A stretch of DNA of 64,000 nucleotides from Mycoplasma sp. Pen4 (GTDB taxonomy: Bacteria; Bacillota_I; Bacilli_A; Mycoplasmatales; Metamycoplasmataceae): positions 620,001 through 684,000 of the forward strand of contig NZ_CP060691.1 of the NCBI RefSeq assembly GCF_014352955.1, in the 5' to 3' direction. Below, piece after piece: positions 31,898 to 42,031 of the stretch (the stretch's first letter is position 1; each line of letters begins with the position of its first letter). The notes under the pieces were generated by a model. It worked only from the letters and a program-made list of their open reading frames with translations. It did not search any database and was not told where the DNA came from. The translations under genes were made by a program, and so were the position numbers.

Positions 31898-32226
31898 ATT
31901 TTGCTCTTCTTTGTTTTTTATATTTACCTCCTAATCTCCAATTTTTATTCATGGAGTTTTTAAAAATATTATTAGATATTATTATTTTATCAAAGTCGCT
32001 TTGTTAAGGCTTTATGAAACATTCTGAATGTAAAATGTTATTTGATTCACTTTTTTATTTAGTTAAAAAACAACAAAATGAGATATTTTTGTGCAAAAAT
32101 TCGTTTTTATCTATGACATAGGTGAATAATTCTTTTCATTCACTTGATGTGAATTATCTAAAACTAATAAATTAGTTTATAATATATACGATTTTTCAAA
32201 ATATAAAGAAAAAGGGAGGTCATATT
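31898..32226. other. Intergenic region between defence block and rpsT
   Basis: Contains AGGAGG near 31927-31932 facing the frameshifted Abi-like gene, and on the plus strand a TATAAT at 32179-32184 that is the likely -10 for rpsT. A long AT-rich part lies between. No coding potential or repeat is visible. Confidence 0.4.
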
Positions 32227-32487
32227 ATGGCTAACATTAAATCTAAAATTAAAAGTATTGCTAAAATGGAAGCAGCACGTCAAAGAAACGCAGCAATGAA
32301 ATCACGTGTAAAAACAGCTATCCGTAAAGCAAGAGAAGCAGTTTTAGCTAAGAATGAAAAAGCAGCTGAATTAGTTGCATTCGCTCACAAAACAATTTCT
32401 AAAGCTGTATCAAAAGGTGTTTTCCACGCTAACAAAGGTCAAAGAAAACACTCACGTTTAGATGCATTTGTAAACAAAAACAAATAG
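32227..32487 (+). CDS. rpsT: 30S ribosomal protein S20
   Basis: Primary rRNA-binding protein of the small subunit. The 86-residue product is Lys/Arg/Ala-rich and fully helical, with the typical MANIKSKIKSI start and the K.ARE.V....KGV.H.N...RKKSRL pattern at the C-terminal end. The start ATG follows a strong AAAGGGAGGT. Monocistronic, with its own promoter and terminator, as in many mollicutes. Confidence 0.95.
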   Translation: MANIKSKIKSIAKMEAARQRNAAMKSRVKTAIRKAREAVLAKNEKAAELVAFAHKTISKAVSKGVFHANKGQRKHSRLDAFVNKNK

Positions 32488-32506
32488 TCTATAACAATGT
32501 ATGCAT

Positions 32507-32534
32507 ACAAGTCGTTATTATGACTTGTTTTTTT
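32507..32534 (+). terminator. rpsT terminator
   Basis: ACAAGTC/GACTTGT stem with an 8-nt loop and a T7 run. Confidence 0.85.
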
Positions 32535-32535
32535 A

Positions 32536-32574
32536 ATAAAAATCACTAGTTACAATTACGCAAACTAGTGATTT
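32536..32574 (-). terminator. whiA terminator
   Basis: AAATCACTAGT/ACTAGTGATTT stem followed by T on the minus strand. It contains the whiA stop codon. Confidence 0.8.
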
Positions 32575-33434
32575 TCTTTATGTTTTAAAACTGTTTTTTC
32601 AAGTTTTCTAAATCAGTGGTTAACACCGCTTTTGGTTATAGGTATGGCATATTCTGAATTTAGAATATACACTAATTCAGTAAATGAAAGACCTTCATTT
32701 CTAAGTTTAAGTTCAAATAATTTAAGTTGATTCTCATTGAATTGATCCTTGAGGTTATTCTCAAAAATGTATTCAATGTTTTCATTGTGCTTTAAAGTAC
32801 TTTTGGCAATTTTATTTAAGTTACTTACATCAATATTATTGATCCGATTAGTCACATTTTTAAAATCTCTCTCAATGATAAGGTTTTGTAATTTATATCA
32901 TGAGTTTTTAGCTCCAATAGCAGAAAGAAAATCGATTAATTTGTCTTTGTGCTTGATATAAATGATTGATTTATTTTTTCTTTTTAACATATGAAAACCA
33001 AATTCATACTGATTAAGTTTTTCTTGAATTTTTTGTAAATGTTGTGTATTATGTGAAGAAATTTCAAGGTGATATGATGTTGATTCTTTACCAGAGATAC
33101 TTCCACTACCACAAAAAACACCAGCAAAGAATGAAGTTAAATAATCTTTGTATTCAATGTTTTCAGATAATTTAAAGTCTTTAACCTTAACTGCAAGTTT
33201 TGTTTTTCAATTACTTTTTGAGATGATATTAACTTTAATTTTCTTAAACTTTCGAATAACTTTATCAAGAATATATTCATTTTTAATCATAAATACATAA
33301 GCATCATCGACTATTTCAGCGCTAGAGTAAAGAAGACCGCTAATAAAAGCGATAATTTCTTGATTTTTAGTAACATTATTAATTACTTCTTTTTTTACTT
33401 CTCAACTAAATGAATTCCTATGTATTTTTTTCAT
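32565..33434 (-). CDS. whiA: DNA-binding protein WhiA
   Basis: The 289-residue protein has the WhiA layout: an N-terminal degenerate LAGLIDADG-like domain and a C-terminal helix-turn-helix. The family signature N.R..N.DVSNL.K.A.ST occurs near residues 195-215 and the ending SKSGVNHRLRKL appears as TKSGVNHWFRKLEK. WhiA acts in cell division and chromosome segregation in Firmicutes; its mycoplasma role is not established, although it is usually conserved. ATG 33434 gives the expected basic start. Convergent with rpsT. Confidence 0.85.
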
Positions 33435-33769
33435 ATGTAAATTATAAAATAATGCTAAAAATTAACTATTTTTAATAAATATTTTTTTCTTTTTTTGAAT
33501 TATTTTTTCTAAAAAACTAAAACTCCTATGCTATAGAGTTATTGAAATGCGTTTTTTGCCACTCTAGCTACTTCCTAGACTTTGAAACTGCGTTAATTTT
33601 GTTAAAATATAAAAGCAATCACAGTTTATATTGCAGAAAGTAGAATTCACTTCTCACCTGATGGCCATAGCCTTGGGTTTAGCTACAATTAAACGTATCA
33701 TAATTCTGATACCTTTTTTAGTAGAGAAGTGGTAAAACCACTCAAAAAGAGTTATTTAAAGGAGTTATT
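33435..33769 (+). promoter_or_regulatory. Promoter and leader of the infC-rpmI-rplT operon
   Basis: A -10 like TAAAAT near 33604 (in TTGTTAAAATATAAAAG) would give a leader of about 150 nt before infC. The leader holds several inverted segments (TTCACTTCTC with GAGAAGTGG, then AGTGGTAAAACCACT). Leaders of this operon bind L20 or attenuate transcription in other bacteria; autoregulation here is inferred from position and length. The upstream 100 bp also carry the divergent whiA promoter. Confidence 0.45.
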
Positions 33770-34390
33770 ATTCAACCAAGAGGAAAAAAACCAGCTTCAG
33801 AGCACTACATCAACGAATTAATTCCATTCAAACAAGTATTTGTTATTGGACCCGATGGTGAAAAAATTGGTGTTAAATATACAAAAGAAGCAATTGAATT
33901 AGCTAAAAGCTACAAAATGGACTTAGTTTTAATTAGCGTTGATCCTAAACCTATTTGTCGTATTTTAGATTACGGTAAATTCAAATATGACCGTAAGAAG
34001 AAAAAGAAAGAACAAAAAGAGAAACAAACAATCATTCAAAACCGTGAAGTTCGTTTAACAGCAATGATTGGGGAAAACGATCTTATGACAAAAAGTCGTA
34101 AGGCTAGAGAGTTCTTATTAAAAGGTGACCGTATCAAAGTCTCATTAAAATTAAGAGGACGTGAAATTGGTAGAAAAGATTTAGGTCATGCTACATTAGA
34201 AAAATTCTATTCTACATTAGCAGATATCGCAGATATCACTACAGAACCTAAATTAATTAACGATCGTTTCCTTGACATGAATCTCCAACCAAATAAACAA
34301 AAAGTTACTAAATATCTTAAAGAAAAGACTCTAGATCAACAAAATCAAGAGACTAAAGAAGGAGAATTAAATGCCAAAAATGAAAACTAA
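33770..34390 (+). CDS. infC: Translation initiation factor IF-3 (AUU start)
   Basis: IF-3 binds the 30S subunit, blocks early 50S joining and checks start codons. The open frame has no ATG near its N-terminus: AAAGGAG at 33758-33764 is followed by ATT (33770), then codons for [19 protein letters not shown]. Starting at the first ATG (33917) would delete most of the N-terminal domain, so AUU is the likely start, the rare codon known from infC of other bacteria that lets IF-3 control its own synthesis. The next codon upstream is also ATT (33767). The C-terminal domain ([12 protein letters not shown] and following) is normal. It overlaps rpmI by 20 bases. Confidence 0.93.
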   Translation: MQPRGKKPASEHYINELIPFKQVFVIGPDGEKIGVKYTKEAIELAKSYKMDLVLISVDPKPICRILDYGKFKYDRKKKKKEQKEKQTIIQNREVRLTAMIGENDLMTKSRKAREFLLKGDRIKVSLKLRGREIGRKDLGHATLEKFYSTLADIADITTEPKLINDRFLDMNLQPNKQKVTKYLKEKTLDQQNQETKEGELNAKNEN

Positions 34391-34559
34391 AAGTGCGTTA
34401 AAAAAACGTATTAAAGTTACAGGAACAGGTAAGATCATGAGAGAACAAGCTTACCGTTCACACTTAGCACAAAACAAAACAACAAAACAAAAACGTCAAT
34501 CAAGAAAATCTGTTCAAATGTCAAAAAGCGACCTTAAAAGATTTAAAGCATTGATCTAA
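34371..34559 (+). CDS. rpmI: 50S ribosomal protein L35
   Basis: Small basic ribosomal protein of 62 residues starting [13 protein letters not shown], typical for L35. AAGGAG lies seven bases before the ATG, inside the end of infC. Second gene in the conserved infC-rpmI-rplT operon. Confidence 0.95.
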   Translation: MPKMKTKSALKKRIKVTGTGKIMREQAYRSHLAQNKTTKQKRQSRKSVQMSKSDLKRFKALI

Positions 34560-34627
34560 TCTTGTTATTAATATCGATTTTATAATTTCAAGACAAACCA
34601 TTTTAAAATTAGAAAGGACATATAAAT

Positions 34628-34978
34628 ATGGCAAGAGTTAAAGGCGGAACAGTTACAAGAGCAAGACGTAAAAAATGATTAAAATTAGCTAAGGGATACT
34701 TTGGACACAAATCAATCGGTTATAAAGTTGCTAAACAAGCAGTTGTTAAATCATGAACATACGCATTCAGAGACCGTAAACAAGTTAAAAGAAACTTCCG
34801 TAAATTATGAATCGCTCGTATCAATGCTGCTACTAGAGCAGAAGGAATGAGCTACTCAAGATTTATTAATGGTCTTAAAAGAGCAAACGTTACAATTAAC
34901 CGTAAAATGCTTTCAGAATTAGCTATTAATGAACCAAAAACATTCTCAATGTTAGTTCAAATTGCAAAAGAAGCTTAA
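34628..34978 (+). CDS. rplT: 50S ribosomal protein L20
   Basis: The 116-residue protein begins [16 protein letters not shown], the L20 signature, and continues with conserved AYRDRK-like and INAA.R segments. Three UGA codons encode conserved Trp. L20 binds 23S rRNA early in 50S assembly and in other bacteria represses this operon. AAAGGAC lies upstream and a strong terminator follows. Confidence 0.96.
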
Positions 34979-34995
34979 TTAATTAGCATATGCAG

Positions 34996-35024
34996 ATAAG
35001 CAAGTAAAAACTTGCTTATTTTTT
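34996..35024 (+). terminator. Terminator of the infC operon
   Basis: Perfect 10-bp stem ATAAGCAAGT/ACTTGCTTAT followed by T6. Confidence 0.9.
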
Positions 35025-35038
35025 ATATATTTTTGTAC

Positions 35039-35065
35039 AAAAAAACCAACGTTTAATACGTTGGT
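35039..35065 (-). terminator. Terminator of the lipoprotein gene at 35077
   Basis: ACCAACGT/ACGTTGGT stem with a 5-nt loop and a T7 run on the minus strand. Confidence 0.85.
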
Positions 35066-35076
35066 GTAGTTTTTGA

Positions 35077-36846
35077 TTATTCTTTAATTGTGTATACAAC
35101 TGATGATTCAATTGGGATGATCACAGTTTTATATTCTAAGTTTGTTTCTGTGGAATTATTGATTCCAATGTTAATATTAAGTTTTAATGTTACATCGATT
35201 TTGTTAGTTGTTTGATCATAGTTATTTATCTTGATTGCAATATTAGATAAACTCATTCCAGAGATACCTAAGAAATCACGTTCAGAACTAAATCCAATCA
35301 CTGATGAACGTGGATCATAAATACCATCTCCTAAGAGATCTTGATATTCGCTATCTTGATCAAATCTTCAAAAAACGTTAATGTTTGAATTTGGTCTTTC
35401 ATTATTTGATTCATCAACAGAATTGGATGGATCAAATGGTCTGATAATTGTGATTTCAAAGTTAGCATCATCATTTGTTAAATGCGTTTTGAATAATTTT
35501 GCAACTTCTTGTGGTGATGTGAATTCAGTAACTGATGTATGGCTTTGGTAAACTCTTGATAAATTCTTAATAAAACTATCACTAAGTAAAACATTAACAT
35601 GTGATGCTAATTCTGACTCTGATAATTGTTTAAAGCCTTGAATTGTATATTCTTTACCTTCAGATTCTGCTTCAATTTGGTTGCTTGAATCTTTTCATAT
35701 AAGTTTTTGTGAGATATATAATTTACCTTCTAGATCATTTGGTTTAAGTTTATAGATAACAGGTTCTATAGTGGTTTTTTGTGAGTTTGTTTCAGGATTG
35801 TCATTAAAATCATATCATTGAGTTCATTCTGGATCAATTTGATAAAAATCAATTCCAACTTGTTGATTGTCTTTGTAGAAAATATTGGTTCAAAATGACG
35901 CAAAGATATTTTCTTTATTTTGTGCCTCATTATTAAGACCGGAAATCATTTTATTATCTGCAACATAATTTAAGATATCCATTTTAGAATATGATGGACT
36001 ATAATCTAATGTTTTGTTTAATAAACTTGTAAATGAATATGTGATATTTTCTTCATTAACTTGCATAAGTCTTTGACGAATATCAACATGTAATTTACCG
36101 TCAATAAAAGAAATATTCTCAACATGAATTTCATCACTGTTTGATTTAATTAAGTCTAATAAATCATAAGATAGTATTCCATTATTATTTGGATCAATAA
36201 GGGTCGATCCTTCAAATGTGGTTAATGAATCAATAATTTGTTGTTGTGTCATTTTTGATAAGTCAGATTTAAGAATTTTATTTTCAATGTAGTAATTTTT
36301 ATCAAATACCACATTTGTTGTAAATATTCTTGCAGGTTTTGAAAAACCTGTAACTGCAATATCGCTAGCTTCAAAAGGCATTTGATCAATTGTTCCAGAC
36401 ATTTTTAATATTAATGTTCCTTCTGAATCATCTAAAGATGTTATTTTAATATTAGTTACATTAATGTTATCTTTTTGGAAAGGTTTTAAAATACCATAAG
36501 CACTATGTGCTAGACCTTTATTATGTCAATCATATATTTTAAGTACATCAGCATATTTGGTGCTTTTTAAGAAACCGTCTATATCTTGAGTATTTTTGTA
36601 TTGCTCTAAAATATTATTTGACGGTGTCGTTGGTTCTTTGTTTTCTATATTTTTATCTGTTGTTTCAGGTTTTTCTGGTTGTTTATCATCTTTAATTTCA
36701 ACTTTATCTTTCTTGGGATCTTTTATTGTATCCTTGTTGTCTTTTTTGTTATCTGAATTTGTGATAGTATTACATCCAACTATAGCAACCGAAGTTAATA
36801 TTGAACTAGATAAAACTAAAGTAAATAAAATGTTTCTTATTTTCAT
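35077..36846 (-). CDS. Surface lipoprotein (589 aa)
   Basis: Signal peptide with lipobox VAIVGC (Cys25), then a Lys/Asp/Glu/Pro-rich linker (about 30-75) and a long ectodomain without a motif I can name. UGA codons read as Trp keep the frame open to 35077. AGGAG precedes ATG 36846. Likely a membrane-anchored surface antigen; the architecture resembles the lipoprotein families that dominate mycoplasma surfaces. Confidence 0.8.
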
Positions 36847-36923
36847 TTATTCTCCTATTTATTAAAATGTTATCTAATTTTACTATGTTTATGTGATATT
36901 GCTAAAATTTAATGTATAAAACA

Positions 36924-36965
36924 AAAAGTACAGAACCAGATTTTAAATCTTGACCGTACTTTTTA
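36924..36965 (-). terminator. Terminator after the poly-T-regulated lipoprotein
   Basis: Interrupted stem with AAAAGTAC at one end and GTACTTTTT at the other, followed by T on the minus strand. Confidence 0.6.
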
Positions 36966-36983
36966 ATTTATAAAATTTATTTA

Positions 36984-37469
36984 TTAATTATCTAAATTTG
37001 CGTTTGGAAAATTTATACCAGATTCTTTGTATAAATTTTGAATAGCTTTTTCTGCCTCTGATTTGTTTTTAAATTCTTTAGACATTTTTTTCGCTAATTT
37101 AGTAATTTCTGTTGTTAATTTAGCTGTTTTTAGAGCAGTACTTGCTATGTTTGTATATTTTTCTGGGTTTGCTAAGATATCATCTTTTAAGTTTTTTAAT
37201 TGAATTAATTTTTCTTTTAATTCTCTTTTTAATGTTTCTAATTTAGTATTTGTTACTGGTTGTTTAACTTCTGGTTGTCCTGTTTCTGGTTTGGGATTAT
37301 TATTTAAATTATCATTAGTTTCTAAATTATTTTTTGAATCTGAATTCTTACCATTAATATCAGGGTTATTTTCTGTTTCAGAACTAGAACATGAAATTGC
37401 AACTAATGGTAAAACTATAGGTGATGTTGCTAATGCCATGCTTGTTAATAATGTTTTAATTTTTTTCAT
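36984..37469 (-). CDS. Small lipoprotein with phase-variable-type promoter
   Basis: A 161-residue lipoprotein with signal PLVAISC (Cys27), an Asn/Asp-rich spacer and a helical Lys/Leu-rich C-terminal half of coiled-coil character (about residues 80-150). AAAGGAAAG precedes ATG 37469. Its upstream region has a 17-base homopolymer at a probable promoter, so expression may switch. Its size and location among surface lipoproteins suggest an antigenic role; function unknown. Confidence 0.75.
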   Translation of the reverse strand: MKKIKTLLTSMALATSPIVLPLVAISCSSSETENNPDINGKNSDSKNNLETNDNLNNNPKPETGQPEVKQPVTNTKLETLKRELKEKLIQLKNLKDDILANPEKYTNIASTALKTAKLTTEITKLAKKMSKEFKNKSEAEKAIQNLYKESGINFPNANLDN

Positions 37470-37540
37470 TTCTTTCCTTTTAAATTGTATGTGTGTTTCA
37501 GTGTTGATTCAAGATTAAAACTTCATTAATCAACTGCTTT

Positions 37541-37575
37541 TATTCTAAAAAAAAAAAAAAAAACAAAACAAAAGA
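37541..37575 (-). promoter_or_regulatory. Promoter with a 17-nt poly-T spacer
   Basis: On the minus strand a TTGTTT-like -35 is followed by a T17 run (37547-37563) that leads straight into TAGAAT, a good -10. Change in tract length would alter -35/-10 spacing (18 bp here). A similar homopolymer near the -10 controls phase variation of the vlp lipoproteins of M. hyorhinis. A second possible -10 (TACAAT) lies closer to the gene. Confidence 0.55.
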
Positions 37576-37631
37576 TAATTCAAAAAAATGTAATTTTAAG
37601 AAAAATTCTCTTATTTTTTTGCAAAACAAAG

Positions 37632-37655
37632 CAAAACACCACTTAATAGTGGTGC
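37632..37655 (-). terminator. Terminator of the SPFH gene
   Basis: CACCACT/AGTGGTG stem followed by TTTTG on the minus strand, just downstream of the stop codon. Confidence 0.75.
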
Positions 37656-37668
37656 TCATAGTAATTAT

Positions 37669-38595
37669 TTAATTCTTAGGTTTGTTAGTAACTTCTTCGA
37701 AAATTGAAGCTCCAGCTGCAATAACTTTCGTAACATCTGCTAAGTTTGGTGGGATGATAATTTTCGTTGCTTTACCATTGGCAAGTTCTTTAAGTTGTTG
37801 AATTGCTTTAAGTTGTAAAATGTATGGATTTAATTTTGAGTTATTAATTAAATCTATTGCTTCACGTTCTCCTTCAGCTTCAAGAATGAATTTTTCTTTT
37901 TTCGCTTCTGCCTCAAGAATTGTTTCTTTCTTTTTAGCTTCAGCATTTAAGATGGTACTTTCTTTTTCCCCGCTTGCTTTAAGGATTAAACTTTGTTTAA
38001 TACCTTCAGCTTCAAGAATTTTAGCTCTTTTATCTCTTTCGGCTTGCATTTGACGAATCATTGCTTCTTGAACTTCTTTTGGTGGTGTGATATTTTGAAT
38101 TTCAACTCTGTTTACTTTAATTCCTCAACTATCACTAGCTTCATCAAGGATTCTTGTTAATTTAGCATTGATTATTTCTCTAGATGTAAGAGATTCATCA
38201 AGTTCTAATTCACCAATTAAGTTTCTTAAAGTAGTAGCTGTAAGCATTTCGATAGCGAAAATAGGTTTTTCAACTCCATATGCATAAAGTTTTGGATCTA
38301 CTATTTTAAGATATACAACTGTATCAACTTTGATTGTAGCATTATCACGAGTAATTACACTTTGTGCCGGGAAGTCAAAAACTTTTTCCTTGCAATTGTC
38401 TCTGACGGCAATTTTTTCAATAACTGGAATAATCATGTGAAATCCTCTTTCAAGGATTTTTGTAAATTTACCAAATTTTTGAATTACGACAAACTGTGTT
38501 TCAGGTACAATTACGATTGATTTTGCAATTAAGAAAATAGCAAATATTAGTAATAGCACTCCGAAAATAATTAATATTATTTGTCATGCTTCCAT
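37669..38595 (-). CDS. SPFH domain (stomatin/prohibitin-like) protein
   Basis: A 308-residue membrane protein with an N-terminal helix (about 5-27), an SPFH/PHB domain (VPETQFVVIQKFGKF... to about 175) and a long coiled coil of repeated Glu/Ala/Lys (about 175-245), ending in a hydrophobic-containing tail. SPFH proteins form oligomers in the membrane and often guide FtsH or scaffold membrane domains. AAAAGGAG precedes ATG 38595. It has its own terminator and no partner NfeD gene next to it. Confidence 0.9.
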
Positions 38596-38678
38596 ATTTA
38601 TCTCCTTTTAATATATTTGATAATAATATTATAAAACTTTTGTGCCTTTATAGTAGGTGTTCCATATTTTTTCACATT

Positions 38679-38707
38679 AAAAAATAAGTTGCATTGCAAC
38701 CTATTTT
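38679..38707 (-). terminator. Terminator of the DHH phosphoesterase pair
   Basis: AAATAGGTTGC/GCAACTTATTT stem overlapping the stop codon, then T on the minus strand. Confidence 0.75.
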
Positions 38708-39672
38708 TCTTCTTTTCAACGTTTTACTTCTGCGATACAGTCATCAATAACATTTTCGACTAAATCCATTGAATCAATCATAGCACCTGAGGCTCTTTCA
38801 TGGCCCCCGCCACCTCATTTAACGGCAACGTTTCTAACGATTGGTCCATTTGATCTAAATTCTACACGTACACGTCCATCGTTTTCTTCTGTGAACTGTA
38901 CTCAGAATGGATAACCATCGATGTTAGCGATTGAGTTAACACGAACTGATTCTTGTGGTGTTTTACCCATTTTCAATGTATCTTGAAGTGAATTTTGGAT
39001 GTATGCTACACCATCACGTGTTTTAAGACTTGAAAGAAGTCATGAATTATATTTTAAATCATCTAATGTAACTTTAGCAAGGTTTCTGTGAACAAAATCA
39101 GCGTCTAATCCTGCTTCATAAAGTTCAGCGGCTAATTTTAAAGTTCTTGCTGTAGTGTTATTAAATAAGAATCTTCCTGAGTCTGTGTTAATTCCTAAGT
39201 AAAGTAAATTTGCTGCTCTAGGTGTAATTTTTCAATCATTAACAACAGCAATTTCTGTAACCATTTCATCTGCAGCTGAGTATGATGAATCAACTCAACG
39301 TACACAATCATCACCTAAATCATCATCATTTGGGTGGTGGTCAATACGGATAACTTGCTTAAAGATGTTTTTATCTAAAACTTCTCTACATTCGATTCTT
39401 TCTTTAAAGTTGGCATCAACAATAACACCAAGAGAGTTTTTAAGAACTTCATCACCTGGGATTTCATCCATTTTTAAATCTAAGAATGAAAATGAGCCTT
39501 TAGAATCACCGATTGTGTAAACTTTTTTATTTGGGAAGTTTGTTCTTAATAATTCTGCAAGTCCAAATTGTGAACCTAAACAATCACCATCTGGGCGAAT
39601 GTGGTGGAAAATTACAATGCTGTCATATTTAAGTAATTCATCAGTAACTAATTTTAAATTTCCAATAACCAT
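38701..39672 (-). CDS. nrnA: DHH family phosphoesterase (NrnA/MgpA-like), copy 2
   Basis: Bifunctional oligoribonuclease/PAP-phosphatase type enzyme of 323 residues: it degrades very short RNAs (nanoRNA) and may dephosphorylate pAp. Motifs in order are IFHHIRPDGDCLGSQ (about 21-35), D of VIVDA, IDHHPNDDD (about 110-118), and the C-terminal DHHA1 GGGGHERASG (about 288-297). It lies three bases after its paralogue and must be co-transcribed. Two UGA codons read as Trp. Linked copies like these are known in mycoplasmas (MgpA-like proteins). Confidence 0.88.
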
Positions 39673-39675
39673 ATA

Positions 39676-40641
39676 TTATTTACTTTCTCATTTAACGATT
39701 TCTTCGTTTAATGCTTTAAGAACATCTTTTACTTGGTCTCATGATTGTAATGTTGCACCAGCGGCATTGTCGTGACCCCCACCGTTGTATAATCTTGCAA
39801 CGTTGTTTACTAATGGTCCGTTTGAACGTAATCTAGCACGAATTGAACCATCTTCTAATTGGATGAATAATGCTCAACATGAGTTGTCTTCAATATTAGC
39901 TAATTCATTAACATATTGTGAAGCTTCAAATGAATCCATTCCATATTTAGCAAGAGTTTCTGAAGTAATTTCGTAGTATAAAACTCTTCCTTCTTTTTTG
40001 AATCCTGAAAGAATTTCTCCAACGATTTTAATTCCTTTGAATGTACGTTTTGATAATTCTCTTAAAATTTCAGATGGGTGGAATCCATTTTCCATTAAAA
40101 ACGCAACTAATTTGTGTGTTCTAGCAGATGTATCAGGGTATAAGAATCTTCCTGAGTCTGTGTTAATTCCCAAGTAAATGTGTGCTGAAGCTTTTTGAGT
40201 AACTTTTCATTTAGCGTCATAAGCAATTTGTGCCACCATTTCTGCTGCCGCAACATAGTGTTCATCGATTCAGTTGTAATCGTAATCGATATCAGCTGAG
40301 TTAGGGTGGTGATCAATTCTAAGTTTTGCTGTTGTTCTGTTTTCATATAATAAATCTGAACATTCAATTCTGTCACCACTTGAAGCATCTAAAACGATTG
40401 CAAGTGAGTTTGTGAAGTCGATTTCATCGTATGAAACGAATTCGTATCCCATAAAGTCAAATAAACCATTGTTATTTCCAACTGTATAAACTTTTTTCTC
40501 TGGGTAGTTTGTTCTAATTAATTCAGCAAGTCCGAATTGTGATCCCATACAGTCACCATCTGGACGAATGTGGTGGAAGATAACAATGTTATCGTATTTT
40601 TCAATTGCATCAATTGCAACTCTTGAGTTTCCTATAAGCAT
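39676..40641 (-). CDS. nrnA: DHH family phosphoesterase (NrnA/MgpA-like), copy 1
   Basis: Paralogue of the next gene, 321 residues, with the same motifs: IFHHIRPDGDCMGSQ, VLDASS, RIDHHPNSADI and C-terminal NGGGHDNAAGA. ATG 40641 follows AAAAGGAG at good spacing. The pair differs moderately in sequence, so they may divide nanoRNA degradation and pAp or c-di-AMP intermediate hydrolysis. First gene of a two-gene operon. Confidence 0.88.
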
Positions 40642-40694
40642 AATATTTTCTCCTTTTTTATAATATAACTTGTATTTCACTAAGCATAAACATC

Positions 40695-41873
40695 TTATAT
40701 TGTTTTGTGCTTTTCTTGGTTAATTTTAGTAATAGTTTCATCAAAATTCCTTTGGAATTCCTCTGAAAAAGTATTACTAATTATTATATAACTATTTATG
40801 TCATTACTTAATAAATCAATTTTTTGAAGTTCTTCATCACTAAGTGTTTCATTAGATGTTACTTGATCTAAAAAGTCTTGTACTTTTCTATAACTTGAAT
40901 TATAGAAACTAATAAATTGTTTAATCTCGCTACTATTGTTGTAAATTAATCTCTTGGCAAAAGCTTCTGGCATATCTTTAAATTCTTCGGTTTGGTAGAA
41001 AATTGTTAATCACTTTAATAAAACGTTATTTCTAAAGTAGATATATATTTCTTTGAATTTTTCGGATAATTCAACAGTTGAATTAAATAAGGTTTTAATT
41101 ACTGTTATTTTTTTAATATAGAACATATTATTTTCATTATTTGCTTTTTTCATTACATCAACTATTTGATTAATTAATTGATCAAACTTAGTAGGATCAG
41201 ATTCTGTTGCATCTATTTCTTTTAAGACTTGGGCTAAGGCGTTTTGGTATTCTTTGTTCTTCTTAATGAATTCTTCAACTAGATCAGTGATATATCTTTT
41301 TGATTGTTGAAAAATAAATGAGTAATTTTTATTAATTGTTGATTTATCTTTTTCATTAGAAAGTCTACTAGACAACTCTTCATTAACATATTTGTAAAGT
41401 GAATTGTAGTTTGACATATTACGTTCATTAGCACCATAGATTATTCTATATGCTTCTAAGATATCGAAACGCTCTAGATTGTATAAAGATGGATCGGAAT
41501 CTAATATTTTTTTAAATTCTAATGATCCTTGATATCTTGATTCTAAAATAGCTGAATAATCTAGATATTTTGAACCTAAACTTTCATTTTCAGAATCAAC
41601 TGTTTTGTTAACATTTGAAATCTGATTTACAGTATTTTGGAATGCTGCTTTTAAATACTTGTAATAAGGTTTGTAATCGTTTTTATTATTCTCATTTAAA
41701 TTATTATCTAGTTGTTTTAAGAACTCTTTTGAAGTCTCTAATCATGAATCAAATCTACCTTTTGGTGATTGTAAACATGAAACAGACATAGCTGGTAAGG
41801 TGATTATCGAACTAACTAAACCTAGTTTTAATAGGCTTTTTTTAATTTTATATTTATAAGTTTTATATGACAT
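40695..41873 (-). CDS. Lipoprotein with helical ectodomain (392 aa)
   Basis: N-terminus KKSLLKLGLVSSIITLPAMSVSC gives a lipobox at Cys33. The rest is mostly helical, rich in Asn/Lys/Glu, with no recognised domain. The start ATG 41873 has no clear Shine-Dalgarno; a TAAAAT box close upstream hints at a short leader. Two UGA codons are read as Trp. Likely a surface protein of unknown function. Confidence 0.7.
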
Positions 41874-41998
41874 ACGTAATTATTTTACCATATTTATTTT
41901 TTATATTAAAGTTTGTGGTTTCATTGATTAAATGATTCAATCTTGTTTTACTAAAACATCTATGTCCTAGTGTTATAAGTTCAGTATCAATATTAATA

Positions 41999-42021
41999 GA
42001 AAAAAATGCCCGTGGGCATTT
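41999..42021 (-). terminator. Terminator of the first e(P4)-like phosphatase
   Basis: AAATGCCC/GGGCATTT stem with only a 2-base loop in the simplest fold (larger if outer pairs open), then T7 on the minus strand. Confidence 0.8.
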
Positions 42022-42031
42022 CTTTTGTTTA

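Noticed and set aside
7550-31900. CRISPR array.
   Set aside because: No regularly spaced identical repeats were found; the RNA units and mod copies are single duplications.
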